DNA from: Euperipatoides rowelli
Taxonomy: Eukaryota; Onychophora; Udeonychophora; Euonychophora; Peripatopsidae
Length of the DNA: 10,149 nucleotides
Reading direction: 5' to 3' (one strand)
Assembly (NCBI GenBank): GCA_003024985.2
Contig: PXIH01S0002514.1
Shown here: in pieces, positions 1-8,098 of the stretch
How the letters are laid out: each line of letters begins with the position of its first letter
Position numbering within the stretch: position 1 is the first letter of the stretch
Position numbers and translations under genes: made by a program
Notes under the pieces: model-generated
Told to the model about the DNA's origin: nothing
The model's input: only the letters and a program-made list of their open reading frames with translations
The model's database searches: none

Positions 1-40
1 CGTGGATAACATTAACACCGAACAGAAAATCCTTATCCAG

Positions 41-111
41 GGTTGATACACGGTTCAACCGCGGATGAAATTACTGTCCATGTGAATGGGGCCTATTATT
101 TGAACCCCTGA
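41..111 (+). other. Possible last coding exon fragment (weak)
   Basis: Frame 1 is open from base 16 to a TGA at 109-111. A possible splice acceptor (TATCCAG) ends at base 40. The peptide contains ADEITVHVNGAYYLNP before the stop, a balanced composition unlike the Lys/Asn/Ile/Phe-rich noise found elsewhere in the window. Local GC content is clearly higher than in the DNA that follows. The strand is not settled: the minus strand is also open from about 71 down to base 1 and encodes a plausible-looking PRLNRVSTLDKDFLFGVNV. I do not recognise a protein family with confidence. It could be the end of a gene lying to the left of the window, a pseudogene piece, or part of an old transposon. Confidence 0.22.
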
Positions 112-2280
112 TTGTTAGCAATGAGGAAACAAAATAAACAGTTCTGTAATTTAAAAAAATTAAAATATTTCATATTAAGTAGTTTTACCTAATTTATTTT
201 AACATCCTTCTTTTGAATTTTAATCTTTTTCATATAGTTGTACTGTATTAGTATTTTATTGATAGTTATTTATGTCTATTAGTAGATTTAAAGGATTAAC
301 TCGGAAACATTTGTTATGACTTCATATTTTTTCCACTCTATTTTAATATTTATATTTGCTTTTCATTTTAAAAGTTTTCATTCCATTGCCATCTTAATAA
401 TATCTTATCATTAATTAACTGTTCATTTGTAACTAATATACAATTAAATCTATTTACACTACAGATTAGTTTAATTAAAATTTACTAACTGTATGAATGT
501 AGTGGATGTTTTCTCACTCTCAAAATATCCGTTGAGCATATTTTCAGAATTTGAAACTTTTAATTCCACATTAAACCTTTCTCAAAGTCTGTTTTCATTT
601 ATTTTTAGAAAATCTTGGCAAGGACACATTTATTATATCATTGATCTTTTTTTAAAAAAAACTTCAGTGATGTGTTCTATATATAAAAAAAGCTTTAAGA
701 TGAATAATAATTGATTATCTCATAACCAAATAAGTGTTAAAAAATTATAAATTATAAAAAATGAAAAAAAAAAAAAAGTAATAAATTATTCCCATATTGT
801 ATATTCTGTTTCTGTTTAATCGGTAATAATTAAATCTCATTAAACATATTTTAAATCTTTAATATTTTTTACAAATGAATCATAATTTTCTTTAACTATA
901 AGTAAAAAAACAACCTCAATAGGTCAGACATGCTTTCATTCAAAAACGCACTCTGTAATATCTCGTAAGAGATAGCAATGAAAAAATTTTCAAAGTCCGA
1001 ATTATTAAGACAGAATTTTTTTTGTTTTTCTCTCTTACAAGATTTTATTGTGTGTTTTTAAATAAAGCATATAGTGACTTGTAAATACCATATTGTTTGA
1101 GCCTTTACCATTTGTTTAAAGTGGTTTATCAATGCCTATTTCAACTTTATTGATTTATGTGTATTTTTGTAAAAAAAAATGCTTGTTTAATTAATCAATT
1201 TGTTATATTCGGTCTATAAATACATCAAAATTTGACTTTTATGCCCATATGTAGCAAATTATCAACCCTTCATATGACAAATCTTGGTAAAAAAAAAAAT
1301 TTGCGCCGATTCCAGTAATAGTATTTGTGGTTGATTGGTTTTCAACCCGGAATACGAGAGTCTAGAACCAGGATCCAATAAAAGTGACATTTTAGTAATA
1401 GATAGCAGCTTTATTTTATTATTTACAGTCTTAACCTTACTGTTATCCTGAACCATAACTCCTACTAAGTATTAAACCCACTATGCCCCAAACCCTATGA
1501 TGATAAAGGGGTGAAATAAATTTTTTTTGATCGATTTTGATCATTTTAAACTATTTCCGCCATTTGGCGTATATGACTTAAATAGATGCGCAGATATTAA
1601 AAACGCAGTATTTGTCACTTATTGTATCCCTTTTCTAACGATTCCTACCAGACAGAAATAAGGTCGACTCATTTACAAACCAATCAGAATGTAGATCAGT
1701 GATTACTGATAAGAAGCTTTATTTATTATTTTTTATTTGCAGTCGGTGATTCGGGTGGTTTTTATAAAAGATACTTGATATAGTATTAACCTGTGGTAGG
1801 CTACATTATTGATTAGGATATACAGCATGTCAGTGTTAAGAATGATTTGATTTTTATACAGAAAGTTATGATGATAAAAACAATTCTAAGTCAGTCTTTT
1901 AAATTTTTTTTTTCCTGTCAAGATTTTATATAAAATTATTTTCAAAATTATAAATTTATACATTTGTAACAATAAAATATTTTTGTACAAGCAGACAAAC
2001 ATTAAAAATTGCAAAAGCATTTACATTTTGGAGAACAATCTTTTAATTATCCTGGACTTTGAAAGAAAGCCAATAAACTATAGGTATTGAAAGAGGTGAA
2101 ATAAAATGCTACAAATGAAAAATAAACCTATAAAATAAAAATGAATAATTTCATTTATAAAAATATGAAATTTTATTTTTTAACGAATACAACTTTTTGT
2201 ATGTTAAGTTATTTTAAATTTCAGAAGTTTTTAAGTATCGGCAGAGCTCATCTAAAAGTATTTAAAAGCCTTAAAATCTA
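112..2280. other. AT-rich non-coding stretch, no gene seen
   Basis: This stretch is dominated by A/T runs, with poly(A) around 762-777 and further A/T runs near 1018, 1172, 1290, 1520 and 1905. The ORF at 493-714 encodes a Phe/Ser/Lys/Asn-rich peptide expected from AT-rich sequence by chance, and the minus-strand ORF at 1262-1456 is similar. Bases 1300-1500 and 1560-1800 are slightly richer in GC, but no paired splice sites with a shared open frame were found. CCAAT-like words (for example near 1680) are isolated and not evidence of a promoter. Confidence 0.6.
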
Positions 2281-2286
2281 ACAGCT

Positions 2287-2331
2287 TCCAGGGATTCCGG
2301 CCCTGGACCCTGTTGGGCGGCTTACAGTGAC
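2287..2331 (-). repeat. GC-rich dispersed repeat core, copy 1
   Basis: A small GC-rich island in AT-rich DNA. It contains a perfect 7-bp hairpin, TCCAGGG (2287-2293) with CCCTGGA (2301-2307). It shares the block CTGGACCC, flanked by matching GGGA, GGC and TTGGG/CTGGG words, with a second copy at 2876-2921. Sharing this core over about 40 bp is best explained by two diverged members of one dispersed family. The minus strand is given because the motif reads there as GGGTCCAGGGCC, which resembles GC-rich cores I associate with invertebrate dispersed repeats. The ends of the element cannot be defined from one window, and the family name is unknown to me. Confidence 0.45.
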
Positions 2332-2473
2332 CCACAAATCCCCAACTGATAATATTCAGACAGTAATGTACTAGCAACATTACCAATCATAACACTCTCC
2401 AGCTGCCGAAAATAAAATCCACTTTTTATTAGGGAAGGGGGCAGGGGGGAACCTTTTAATCAAATTTGCCAAC

Positions 2474-2656
2474 ATGGCCTTTTTAAGCCAATCCGACATT
2501 ACAATTGGGCTTTTCTTTACAGTTCCAATAACATTTGCAAATATAGAAAATGATAAATTGCAAAAAAAAAAAAATTTTGAGGATGTAATAAATGATTTTG
2601 CAAATAGGAAAGTAAGAAGATTTATAAAAGCTCAGGAAAATGAAAACAATGAGTGA
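2474..2656 (+). other. Possible coding exon or short ORF (weak)
   Basis: This 60-codon ORF begins at an ATG at 2474, but a good-looking splice acceptor (TTTTCTTTACAG, ending 2522) lies inside it, so a terminal exon from 2523 to the TGA at 2654-2656 is an alternative. The C-terminal part is highly charged (FEDVINDFANRKVRRFIKAQ). It has an A12 run mid-frame that gives Gln-Lys-Lys-Lys-Asn, a common artefact of AT-rich DNA. AATAAA occurs at 2661-2666, just after the stop. A possible donor (AAAGTAAGA) lies near 2609-2617. No domain is recognisable. It may be a real small exon, but chance is about as likely. Confidence 0.2.
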
Positions 2657-2844
2657 AGTCAATAAAAAAAAAGTTCTATAGTCAAACTTCAATACAATTA
2701 ATAAAAAATGTTTAAATTTATTATTAGTTGATGTCTCTCTGTTTTCTAAGTGTGGATTGGAGAACGTTACATGCATGGGAATTTATTTACTTAAACCATA
2801 CAATATTTGTCACAAATGAGAAAAAAAATCTATTTTGTCCACTA

Positions 2845-2950
2845 CCCCCCCCCCCCCCCCGCTCACACTTAATTTCCCACTGGGACTTGGCTCCTGGACC
2901 CAGCTGGGGATTATCCTCCAGATTCCCAATACAAGAAGGGGGGGGGGGGG
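2845..2950. repeat. C16 and G13 homopolymers flanking a GC-rich core
   Basis: A run of 16 C (2845-2860) and a run of 13 G (2938-2950) face each other as an inverted pair, 77 bases apart. Between them lies the second copy of the GC-rich repeat core. The two runs could pair to make a stem of up to 13 G:C pairs. The G run is also G-quadruplex- or triplex-prone. The arrangement could be the edges of an old foldback repeat or two independent slippage events. Homopolymers of this size are often miscounted in draft assemblies. Confidence 0.6.
2876..2921 (-). repeat. GC-rich dispersed repeat core, copy 2
   Basis: It shares with copy 1 the order GGGA, GGC, CCTGGACCC, then a TGGG-containing word. It also contains the 10-bp palindrome CCCAGCTGGG (2899-2908). 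The surrounding ORF (2728-3009 on the plus strand) encodes poly-Pro and poly-Gly from the C and G runs and is not a gene. Orientation matches copy 1. Confidence 0.45.
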
Positions 2951-3059
2951 TCAAAAAATCTATGGACGGCCCTGACGTAATGCAATATGTTTATCACAAA
3001 AGCGCATAACACATGGATCAGTATACTGTAAATGTATTAATGGGACTATATCATGCTGG

Positions 3060-3115
3060 TATAATAATAATCATCATAATAATGATCATACTTTATTTCC
3101 ATAGAATTATTTACG
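3060..3115 (-). mobile_element. Possible LINE/SINE 3' tail with ATT/ATC microsatellite
   Basis: Bases 3060-3089 are an imperfect ATA/ATC trinucleotide tract. Read on the minus strand, the sequence upstream of it gives GGAAATAAAGTATGATCATT, followed by ATT/ATG repeats. An AATAAAGTAT word running into a trinucleotide microsatellite is typical of 3' ends of non-LTR retrotransposons and SINEs in invertebrates. The body of the element would lie to the right (above 3115), where no recognisable reverse transcriptase remains, so this would be a severely 5'-truncated copy. A simple microsatellite is the alternative. Confidence 0.35.
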
Positions 3116-3768
3116 ACATCAGTAATGTGAAATTAATTTTTTTTACCTGACACATTTTTTGCATTCCAATCATATATTTATATTTATCAAATAAATTTCT
3201 ATTTAAATATTATTAATATTTTCAGTCATATAATAAATTTTAGAAACCATCTAATATATCTTTAATTTGCAATTAATTATCAGAGGAGTCTAAATAATTT
3301 ATTGCAAATGATGTTTTGTATATAATTTTCATAATCTTATATAATCGAATATTTATAAATTCTTAAAAACGATTTTCTTCAGATTTGATTTGTAAAATGT
3401 TTAAAAGTTATTGACAATTATTAATATTGCCAACAGTGATCCATAAACTTTGATGGGTTTGTCGACATTTTATTAGACTTGGGGATTTCAATAAATATTT
3501 CTTTCTTCTCATTTATAAAATATGTCTGGATTTAATAGAATAAATAAATTGAAAAGTAACATCTAGAAAATAATTAGTTTTATATGGCCAAATTTAAAGA
3601 TTCACCATATATACAGCATATAAATTGTCAACGAAAATCTAAAAAAAAAAAATCTTATTAAAATAAATAGGAATTAAGAACTGCTAACAAATTATTGGCT
3701 ATAAAAAAAACTTAAAATAAGTGAAGCAAAAGAAAAATATGATTTTGCTTCATGTAAGCATTATAGGC
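3116..3768. other. AT-rich non-coding stretch, nothing recognised
   Basis: Very AT-rich sequence with A runs near 3641 and 3705. No ORF, splice-site pair or hairpin of note was found. The left part may be the unrecognisable body of the truncated retroelement whose tail is at 3060-3115. Confidence 0.6.
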
Positions 3769-4595
3769 CTGTGTGAAACATGACGAGTGTCTGATTTTTT
3801 TAGTCATGGAACATTCTGAAAGTTTTTCACTTCCCTTTCTTCTGGAATTTGTGCTGAGTGCATTAAAGAGTGAAAGCATGATTGTGGTATATGATGCGAG
3901 TATCTGAAGGTGCATCATAGGAAATTATGATTTACTTTTGGACTTGGAAATTTTTTCACTTCCATCTCTTATGGGATTTGTGCTGAGTGCACTAAAGAGT
4001 AAAAGCATGACTGTGGTATATGATGCGAGTATCTGAAGGTGCATCATAGGAAATTATGATTTACTTATTTGGACTTGAAATTTTTTTCACTTCCATCTCT
4101 TATGGGATTTGAGCTGAGTGCACTATAGAGTGAAAGCATGACCATGACATAATGATGCGAGTATCTGAAGGTTCATCATAGAAAATTTTGATTTTGTTAT
4201 TTAGACTTTGAAATCTTTTCACTTCCATCTCTTATGAGATTTGTGCAGAGAGCACTATAGTATGAAAGCATGACCATGACATATGATGCGAGTATCTGAA
4301 GGTACATCCTAGGAAATTATAATTTTGTTATTTGGACTTGCAAATTTTTTCACTTCCATCTCTTATGGGATTTGTGCAGAGAGCACTATAGAGTGAAAGC
4401 ATGTATACAACTTATAAAATGAGCAACAGAAGTATGGTCATAAAAAAATTTTGATTTTCAGGTTTGGCTTTGAAATTTTTTTTCTCTTCCATTTCTTATG
4501 TTATTTGCACAAAGTGCGATATAGTGTTAAACAGGACCCCCTTCCCATATATATGGGAAGGGGGTCCTGGTGTGAAAGCATGACTAAGATGGGAC
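3769..4595 (+). repeat. Tandem repeat array, period about 131 bp, about 6 units
   Basis: Units can be anchored on TTTTTCACTTCC at 3823, 3952, 4083, 4215 (TCTTTTCAC), 4346 and 4479 (TTTTTCTCTTCC), giving periods of 129, 131, 132, 131 and 133 bp. Within each unit the order is TTTTTCACTTCCATCTCTTA, GTGCTGAGTGCAC, GAAAGCATGA, ATGATGCGAGTATCTGAAGG, CATCATAGG, then a TTGGACTTG block. A shortened, diverged unit precedes the array (about 3769-3822). Neighbouring units are most alike (first with second; fourth and fifth share GCAGAGAGCACTATAG), and the outer units are most degraded, as expected of local tandem duplication followed by drift. The fifth unit has lost similarity in its second half. The sixth carries a palindrome insertion. 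Such arrays occur as minisatellites or as the core of Helitron-like non-autonomous elements in molluscs; no element ends were found here. Confidence 0.9.
4524..4573. mobile_element. 38-bp perfect palindrome insertion flanked by GTGT
   Basis: Bases 4532-4569 form a perfect, spacer-free inverted repeat: the left half is CAGGACCCCCTTCCCATAT and the right half is its exact reverse complement. It interrupts the sixth unit of the 131-bp array. Units four and five read CTATAG-(TA/AG)-TGAAAGCATG without a break, whereas this unit reads ATATAGTGT, then TAAA plus the palindrome, then GTGTGAAAGCATG. Removing 46 bases restores the unit, leaving GTGT at 4524-4527 and 4570-4573 as a likely 4-bp target duplication. 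The inserted DNA would be 42 bp. It could be a minimal foldback element, a template-switch product or a cloning/assembly artefact. As RNA or single-stranded DNA it would form a strong hairpin. Confidence 0.7.
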
Positions 4596-5737
4596 AAACT
4601 TTTATTTTATTCAGCACTAGCCACTGACATTTTACTTATTACTATATTTAAAATAAATTAAGGTAGACAAAGAAAATGTTTGCTAGATTTTCAGAATTCA
4701 AAGACCCCCCCCCCCCAAAAAAAAAAAAAAAAAAAATTGCAACAATAAAAATCTTTTAAAATAATATTTTTTTTTAATGATGGAGAAATCTGAGTTTGCT
4801 TTTTTTCAACAAGATCACATACTGTTTTTTTTCCTTGACTGCAATAAACACGTAAATATTTTAAAGTAATAATTTTATATAATAATAACCTTAATTCCAT
4901 AAATTTAGTCAATTGGTTTATAAGATTATAATAATCAGTACAAGATTAAATTGACACACAGATCTTTTAAATATGCCATGCCTAGACAAAAAAAAAAGAC
5001 TCAATTGCTTACTCAAAATTAATATTTGTTTTGTTCTACGATTTCTGTCTTGAAATATCTTATCAGTTCTGATTTATCTATTTGATTCAAGTGTTATATT
5101 TTTTATTTATTTTTAAATTTAGCGTTATCTTTGTTATTGTCAAAAGTTAAACTTGTATTCTCTATAATAAACAAAATGTATTTCTGTAAAAAAGTTTGGT
5201 GTTAAAAAATCATCTCTTCTTGTGTCATCATAATTAGAACCATTTGCTAATAACCATTAAAAAAAAACTACGGGTGTATTAAATGTCACAAAACATCACC
5301 TTAAATTCTATATCTCGTTCATTTCATAAACTATAATTTACCTTAATTGCTTCTTAAACATCTTCAGCCAAAATGATAAACTGTCAAATTTGGTAAGCCA
5401 AGTCAGAAGAAATGTACAATAACGTGACACAAGTCTTTGCGTATTTGAGTTGAATTTTGAATTTTTTAAATTGAATTTTTTTTTTTTCTGTTTTAAAAAC
5501 CATTTGAAAATATTTTCTATTTATATGATCAATGAATAACATGTTAAGATTATTTTAAACCTTTTGGTTATTTATAATTACAGTAGATAAATCTTTAATT
5601 ACTTAAAGTTTGTTTATTTAATTTGACTGTTTTATCTATTTTAATTGTAATGCATTTAATTGACTGTTTAATCGACATGTTGAGTTTATTTAATATACGA
5701 ATAGCTGTCAGCAGCACTTGTGTACGTTGATCTGTAA
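4596..5737. other. AT-rich non-coding stretch with C12A20 tract
   Basis: No gene was found. The main feature is C12 followed directly by A20 (4705-4736), which reads T20G12 on the minus strand. The minus-strand ORF at 4691-4912 is created by this tract (poly-Phe then Gly) and is not coding. The rest is AT-rich with T/A runs near 4770, 4825, 4988, 5262 and 5480. An isolated A20 next to C12 could mark an old retroposed 3' end or simple slippage. Confidence 0.6.
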
Positions 5738-5992
5738 TTTTTTCCCCCCGGATTAATGAGGACTAATGGAAAAATTATGATCTTGGTTATAGGCCCTGTC
5801 ACTGCAAATCCAGACGGAGCCTGGTACCATTCCCTTATATTTTTGATAAGCTTTTTTTTTTGGCTGTTTAAGTAGGACCAAAATGTCATAACTATATAAT
5901 GTCATCTTATGTAGTTTGGTCAACCATGCCCCCCCCCCTTGCCCATGGACTACAGCCCCTACCAGCCTTCCCCCTTGTGGAGTGGCCTGCAT
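5738..5992 (-). other. Higher-GC patch with overlapping minus-strand ORFs, not recognised
   Basis: This stretch is richer in GC than its surroundings, with C6 near 5743 and C10 at 5929-5938. Two minus-strand ORFs (5686-5889 and 5753-5992) overlap in different frames. Their peptides (for example EWYQAPSGFAVTGPITK and GGRLVGAVVHGQGGGAW) match no family I know. The frames are crossed by A9-A10 and C10 runs. A 7-bp inverted pair, GACCAAA (about 5876) and TTTGGTC (5915-5921), is present. It is most likely an old repeat remnant; a decayed coding fragment is possible. Confidence 0.25.
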
Positions 5993-6190
5993 CGTTATAT
6001 GAAAATTGAATTTAAAGCAGTTTGTTTTTTATAGACGGGACATCCAGTTTATTTTTTCTTTTATTAGTCCTTTTTTTGTGATTTATATCCTATCCTTGGA
6101 AGTGCCTAACTAATCAATATAGATAATATATATAGTTCTGAGTATTAATACAACAGAAGACAAGTGTAAATACCATATCTGCTGTTATTA

Positions 6191-6762
6191 GGCTGGTGCA
6201 CACAGGACTATCGATTGCATTGTGGTGATGCAAACAATTTTTACAAATGTAGTTTTCAGTGGAATGCACCACATTGAGATTCGTGTTTGCGGTAGAAAAA
6301 ATCTAGAGCCTGTTTTAAAACTTGTTGTTGTTGTTTGTGTTGGAATCACAAACCTTATTTAAAAACACATTGTTTTAATGGATTGAACCAAACAACAAAA
6401 TTTACATATCGTTGGGGTAGTATTAAAAAAAAAATACTGATGCGAGTGATTTCTCAAAGCATGGTAAATATTGTGAAATTTCCTGCTTTAACTCATATTA
6501 AGTTCAATGGACGAATATATCTACGTTTATCCTTACTCTCATTTTACACAAACTCATTAGTAGCGCTGCACAAAAGATATTGGTTGCCTTCATCTCGATT
6601 TTGGTTTTAAACAGAGATTTCTTTTTTTCAGTAAGGTAGCTAAACAAATACTGCCACCAAGTGAGAATAAGTTATGGAAATAAATCTAACACAATGAAAC
6701 GCCTAAATTTACAGCATATTTTTCACCGCAATACTATGGATATTCTTCTGTGATGCCAGCCT
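6191..6762. mobile_element. Probable non-autonomous DNA transposon (MITE-like), TA-flanked
   Basis: TTAGGCTGG at 6188-6196 is matched by its exact reverse complement CCAGCCTAA at 6756-6764. Similarity extends inward with small gaps: the left end reads TGCACACAGGACTATCGAT then TGCATTGTGGTGA, and the right end on the other strand reads CATCACAGAAGAATATCCAT then AGTATTGCGGTGA. Imperfect terminal inverted repeats of roughly 45 bp enclose about 570 bp. TA on both sides suits a TA target duplication (Tc1/mariner-like), although TTA/TAA being part of the repeat itself cannot be excluded. Inside are a GTTTGTG/CACAAAC hairpin (6333-6353), a GTT repeat (6323-6334) and a TTGCAT/ATGCAA hairpin near 6215. 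The ORF at 6335-6610 shows no transposase motifs, so the element would depend on a transposase encoded elsewhere. Confidence 0.5.
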
Positions 6763-6872
6763 AAGCCCAAGTTAGTTTCCATTACATCTGATGTTCCTCC
6801 TGCCTCATATGAGACTTATTACAAATTATTTACACTTTTACAGCACATAAAAAGAGAAAATATCTAACAGCG

Positions 6873-6906
6873 AGTTACCAGTCATGTGACTCATTGACTG
6901 GTAACT
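6873..6906. repeat. Perfect 12-bp-stem hairpin
   Basis: AGTTACCAGTCA (6873-6884) is followed, after the 10-base spacer TGTGACTCAT, by its exact reverse complement TGACTGGTAACT (6895-6906). The spacer itself contains TGTGACTCAT, so GTCA/TGAC words recur three times in 30 bases. There is no T-run like a bacterial terminator and no gene next to it. It could be a foldback end, a protein-binding inverted repeat or chance. Confidence 0.7.
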
Positions 6907-7059
6907 TGGTTTTAAAACTTTAAAATACTACATAAAGTGAGCATTTCTAGGTTCAAATATAAACATCGGCTTTGAGCTTCAGTCCTNTTCATTAATATGC
7001 TTTAAATTACGTTAGCTGGATTATCAGATTAAGAAAAGTAATGAGTTAATAGAGGCATA
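6907..7059. other. AT-rich spacer with ambiguous base
   Basis: No gene or repeat was found. Base 6987 is N. A second ambiguous base lies at 7200. Single Ns point to unresolved or polymorphic consensus calls rather than scaffold gaps. Confidence 0.6.
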
Positions 7060-7149
7060 ATGGCCGACAAGAATGACGTGTTTGTTTCTGATATTTCAAA
7101 TGACAAATTTCATAGAGATTTTGTCACATGTACAGTAACTATACAATAA
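7060..7149 (+). other. Small ORF, possible first coding exon
   Basis: A 29-codon ORF starts at an ATG with a favourable animal start context (A at -3, G at +4) and an in-frame stop shortly upstream (TGA at 7042-7044), so it would be a true start. The peptide starts MADKNDVFVSDISNDKFHRD, acidic and hydrophilic. A possible splice donor (ACA|GTAACT) at 7134/7135 would end the exon after exactly 25 codons, in phase 0. No family is recognised. The balanced amino acid use is better than in other chance ORFs nearby, but the length gives no statistical weight on its own. Confidence 0.2.
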
Positions 7150-7202
7150 AATTGGTAATGAAATTAAAGTTTGAATGCTTTTGATTTTATAGAATATATN
7201 AG

Positions 7203-7319
7203 TTGTTTGCATGCTTCTTTGAGTGTTTTCCTGCGGTATTAGCAGTGATGGTCGGATCTGGTTGTAATGCCACTTTGTGCATGCTATTGTTATTGTCTGT
7301 ATATATTAGTGTGATCTAA
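7203..7319 (+). other. Short hydrophobic ORF, possible second exon
   Basis: The plus frame is open from the ambiguous base at 7200 to a TAA at 7317-7319. It has an internal ATG at 7248 that would give 23 residues. The peptide is rich in Leu, Val, Cys and Phe (for example CFPAVLAVMVGSG, then LCMLLLLSVYISVI) and would form one membrane segment. A possible acceptor (NAG at 7200-7202) would join it in phase 0 to the ORF at 7060-7134 across a 68-base intron, but the stronger-looking acceptor TTTTATAG (ending 7192) would lead to an early stop. The join is speculative and rests partly on an N base. Confidence 0.13.
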
Positions 7320-7323
7320 TATA
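7302..7323. repeat. Small hairpin, 8-bp stem
   Basis: TATATTAG (7302-7309) and its exact reverse complement CTAATATA (7316-7323) enclose the 6-base loop TGTGAT. Chance is likely in AT-rich DNA. Confidence 0.5.
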
Positions 7324-8098
7324 CTACACTGTATATAGATTATTTGATGGAAGGGCATGAGTCGTCCTTATAGTAGTTCTAATCAAGACACCTTTGCACA
7401 CAAAAAATGGTCTAATTTATTTTTATACTAAAATTTTGGATGACACTGCAAATATTTGAACAAAAGTTGTCTGCTTTGGGAAGGTTAGGAGGATTTAGTA
7501 GACGTCGGCATTGATTGGTTGTTGATCTCCATTACAACATGATGAAGCGCAGGAGCAATGAGACAGGAAATGATACAGCATAATTCAAGTAAACACAGTT
7601 TTTGATTGAAGTAAAGTTTTTAAAATGAAATCAGCTGATAAAAAATGTCTTTAGGAAAATAGGCTATTACAATAAAGTTTATGCAGGTTTATTATTGTTA
7701 ATCACAGCATAGATTAAAAATGGGTGTAGGCCTACATTTGAAGTTACAATAAGTAATTTTACAATATAAAGTACAGATTAACTTATTTTTACAATGTAAT
7801 AATCTTTCTCTCCTGATGTTTAGCTGGTACTATAAATCTTATTTACAGTTATATTATTATTTCCATACAGTAAAATATGTTTCTACAGAAAACTATGCTG
7901 ATTAAAAATCACAAATGTTGGTCACATTACAGCATTAACTTTCATATGGCAAATACACATATAAATATTTCACATTATGTAAATAGGCTATTGTTTTAAT
8001 GTTCATTGCTGTTAACAGTCCTGGTAATCACCTGATAAGCAAGCAAATGATTGGTAAAATTAGCAATTTCTAGAGGTGTCTTTGGTCATAATTTTTAG
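7324..8098. other. Non-coding stretch, no gene recognised
   Basis: Moderately AT-rich. A short ORF starting ATGATGAAGCGC (about 7540-7584) encodes only 14 residues before TAA and is not supported. TAGGCCTA-like words occur at 7660-7667, 7726-7735 (the perfect palindrome GTAGGCCTAC) and 7984-7990. A GACGTC palindrome lies near 7501 and a TGATTGGTTG word near 7513. None has promoter context. Confidence 0.55.

Noticed and set aside
493-714. 73-codon plus-strand ORF
   Set aside because: Phe/Ser/Lys/Asn-rich translation of AT-rich DNA, without splice or start context and without any recognisable motif.
1395-1744. Similar T-rich segments at 1395-1430 and 1702-1744, both ending in (A/G)CAGTC
   Set aside because: The likeness is limited to AGCTTTATTT-type words and a T-rich run, within reach of chance in this composition; flanks do not match.
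2728-3009. Plus-strand ORF with poly-Pro and poly-Gly
   Set aside because: Its length depends on the C16 and G13 homopolymers and a dispersed repeat core; no coding signal outside them.
3712-3918. Minus-strand ORF within the tandem array (MMHLQILASYTTIML...)
   Set aside because: The same frame is open in the first two units, but the third unit has an indel that shifts it into a stop. Unit-to-unit changes do not favour silent positions. It is a by-product of the repeat.
4691-4912. 73-codon minus-strand ORF ending in poly-Phe/Gly
   Set aside because: Its C-terminus is the T20G12 tract and the rest is low-complexity; not a plausible protein.
6335-6610. 91-codon ORF inside the MITE-like element
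   Set aside because: No transposase motif (DDE/DDD, zinc finger, helix-turn-helix) and composition is that of AT-rich chance sequence.
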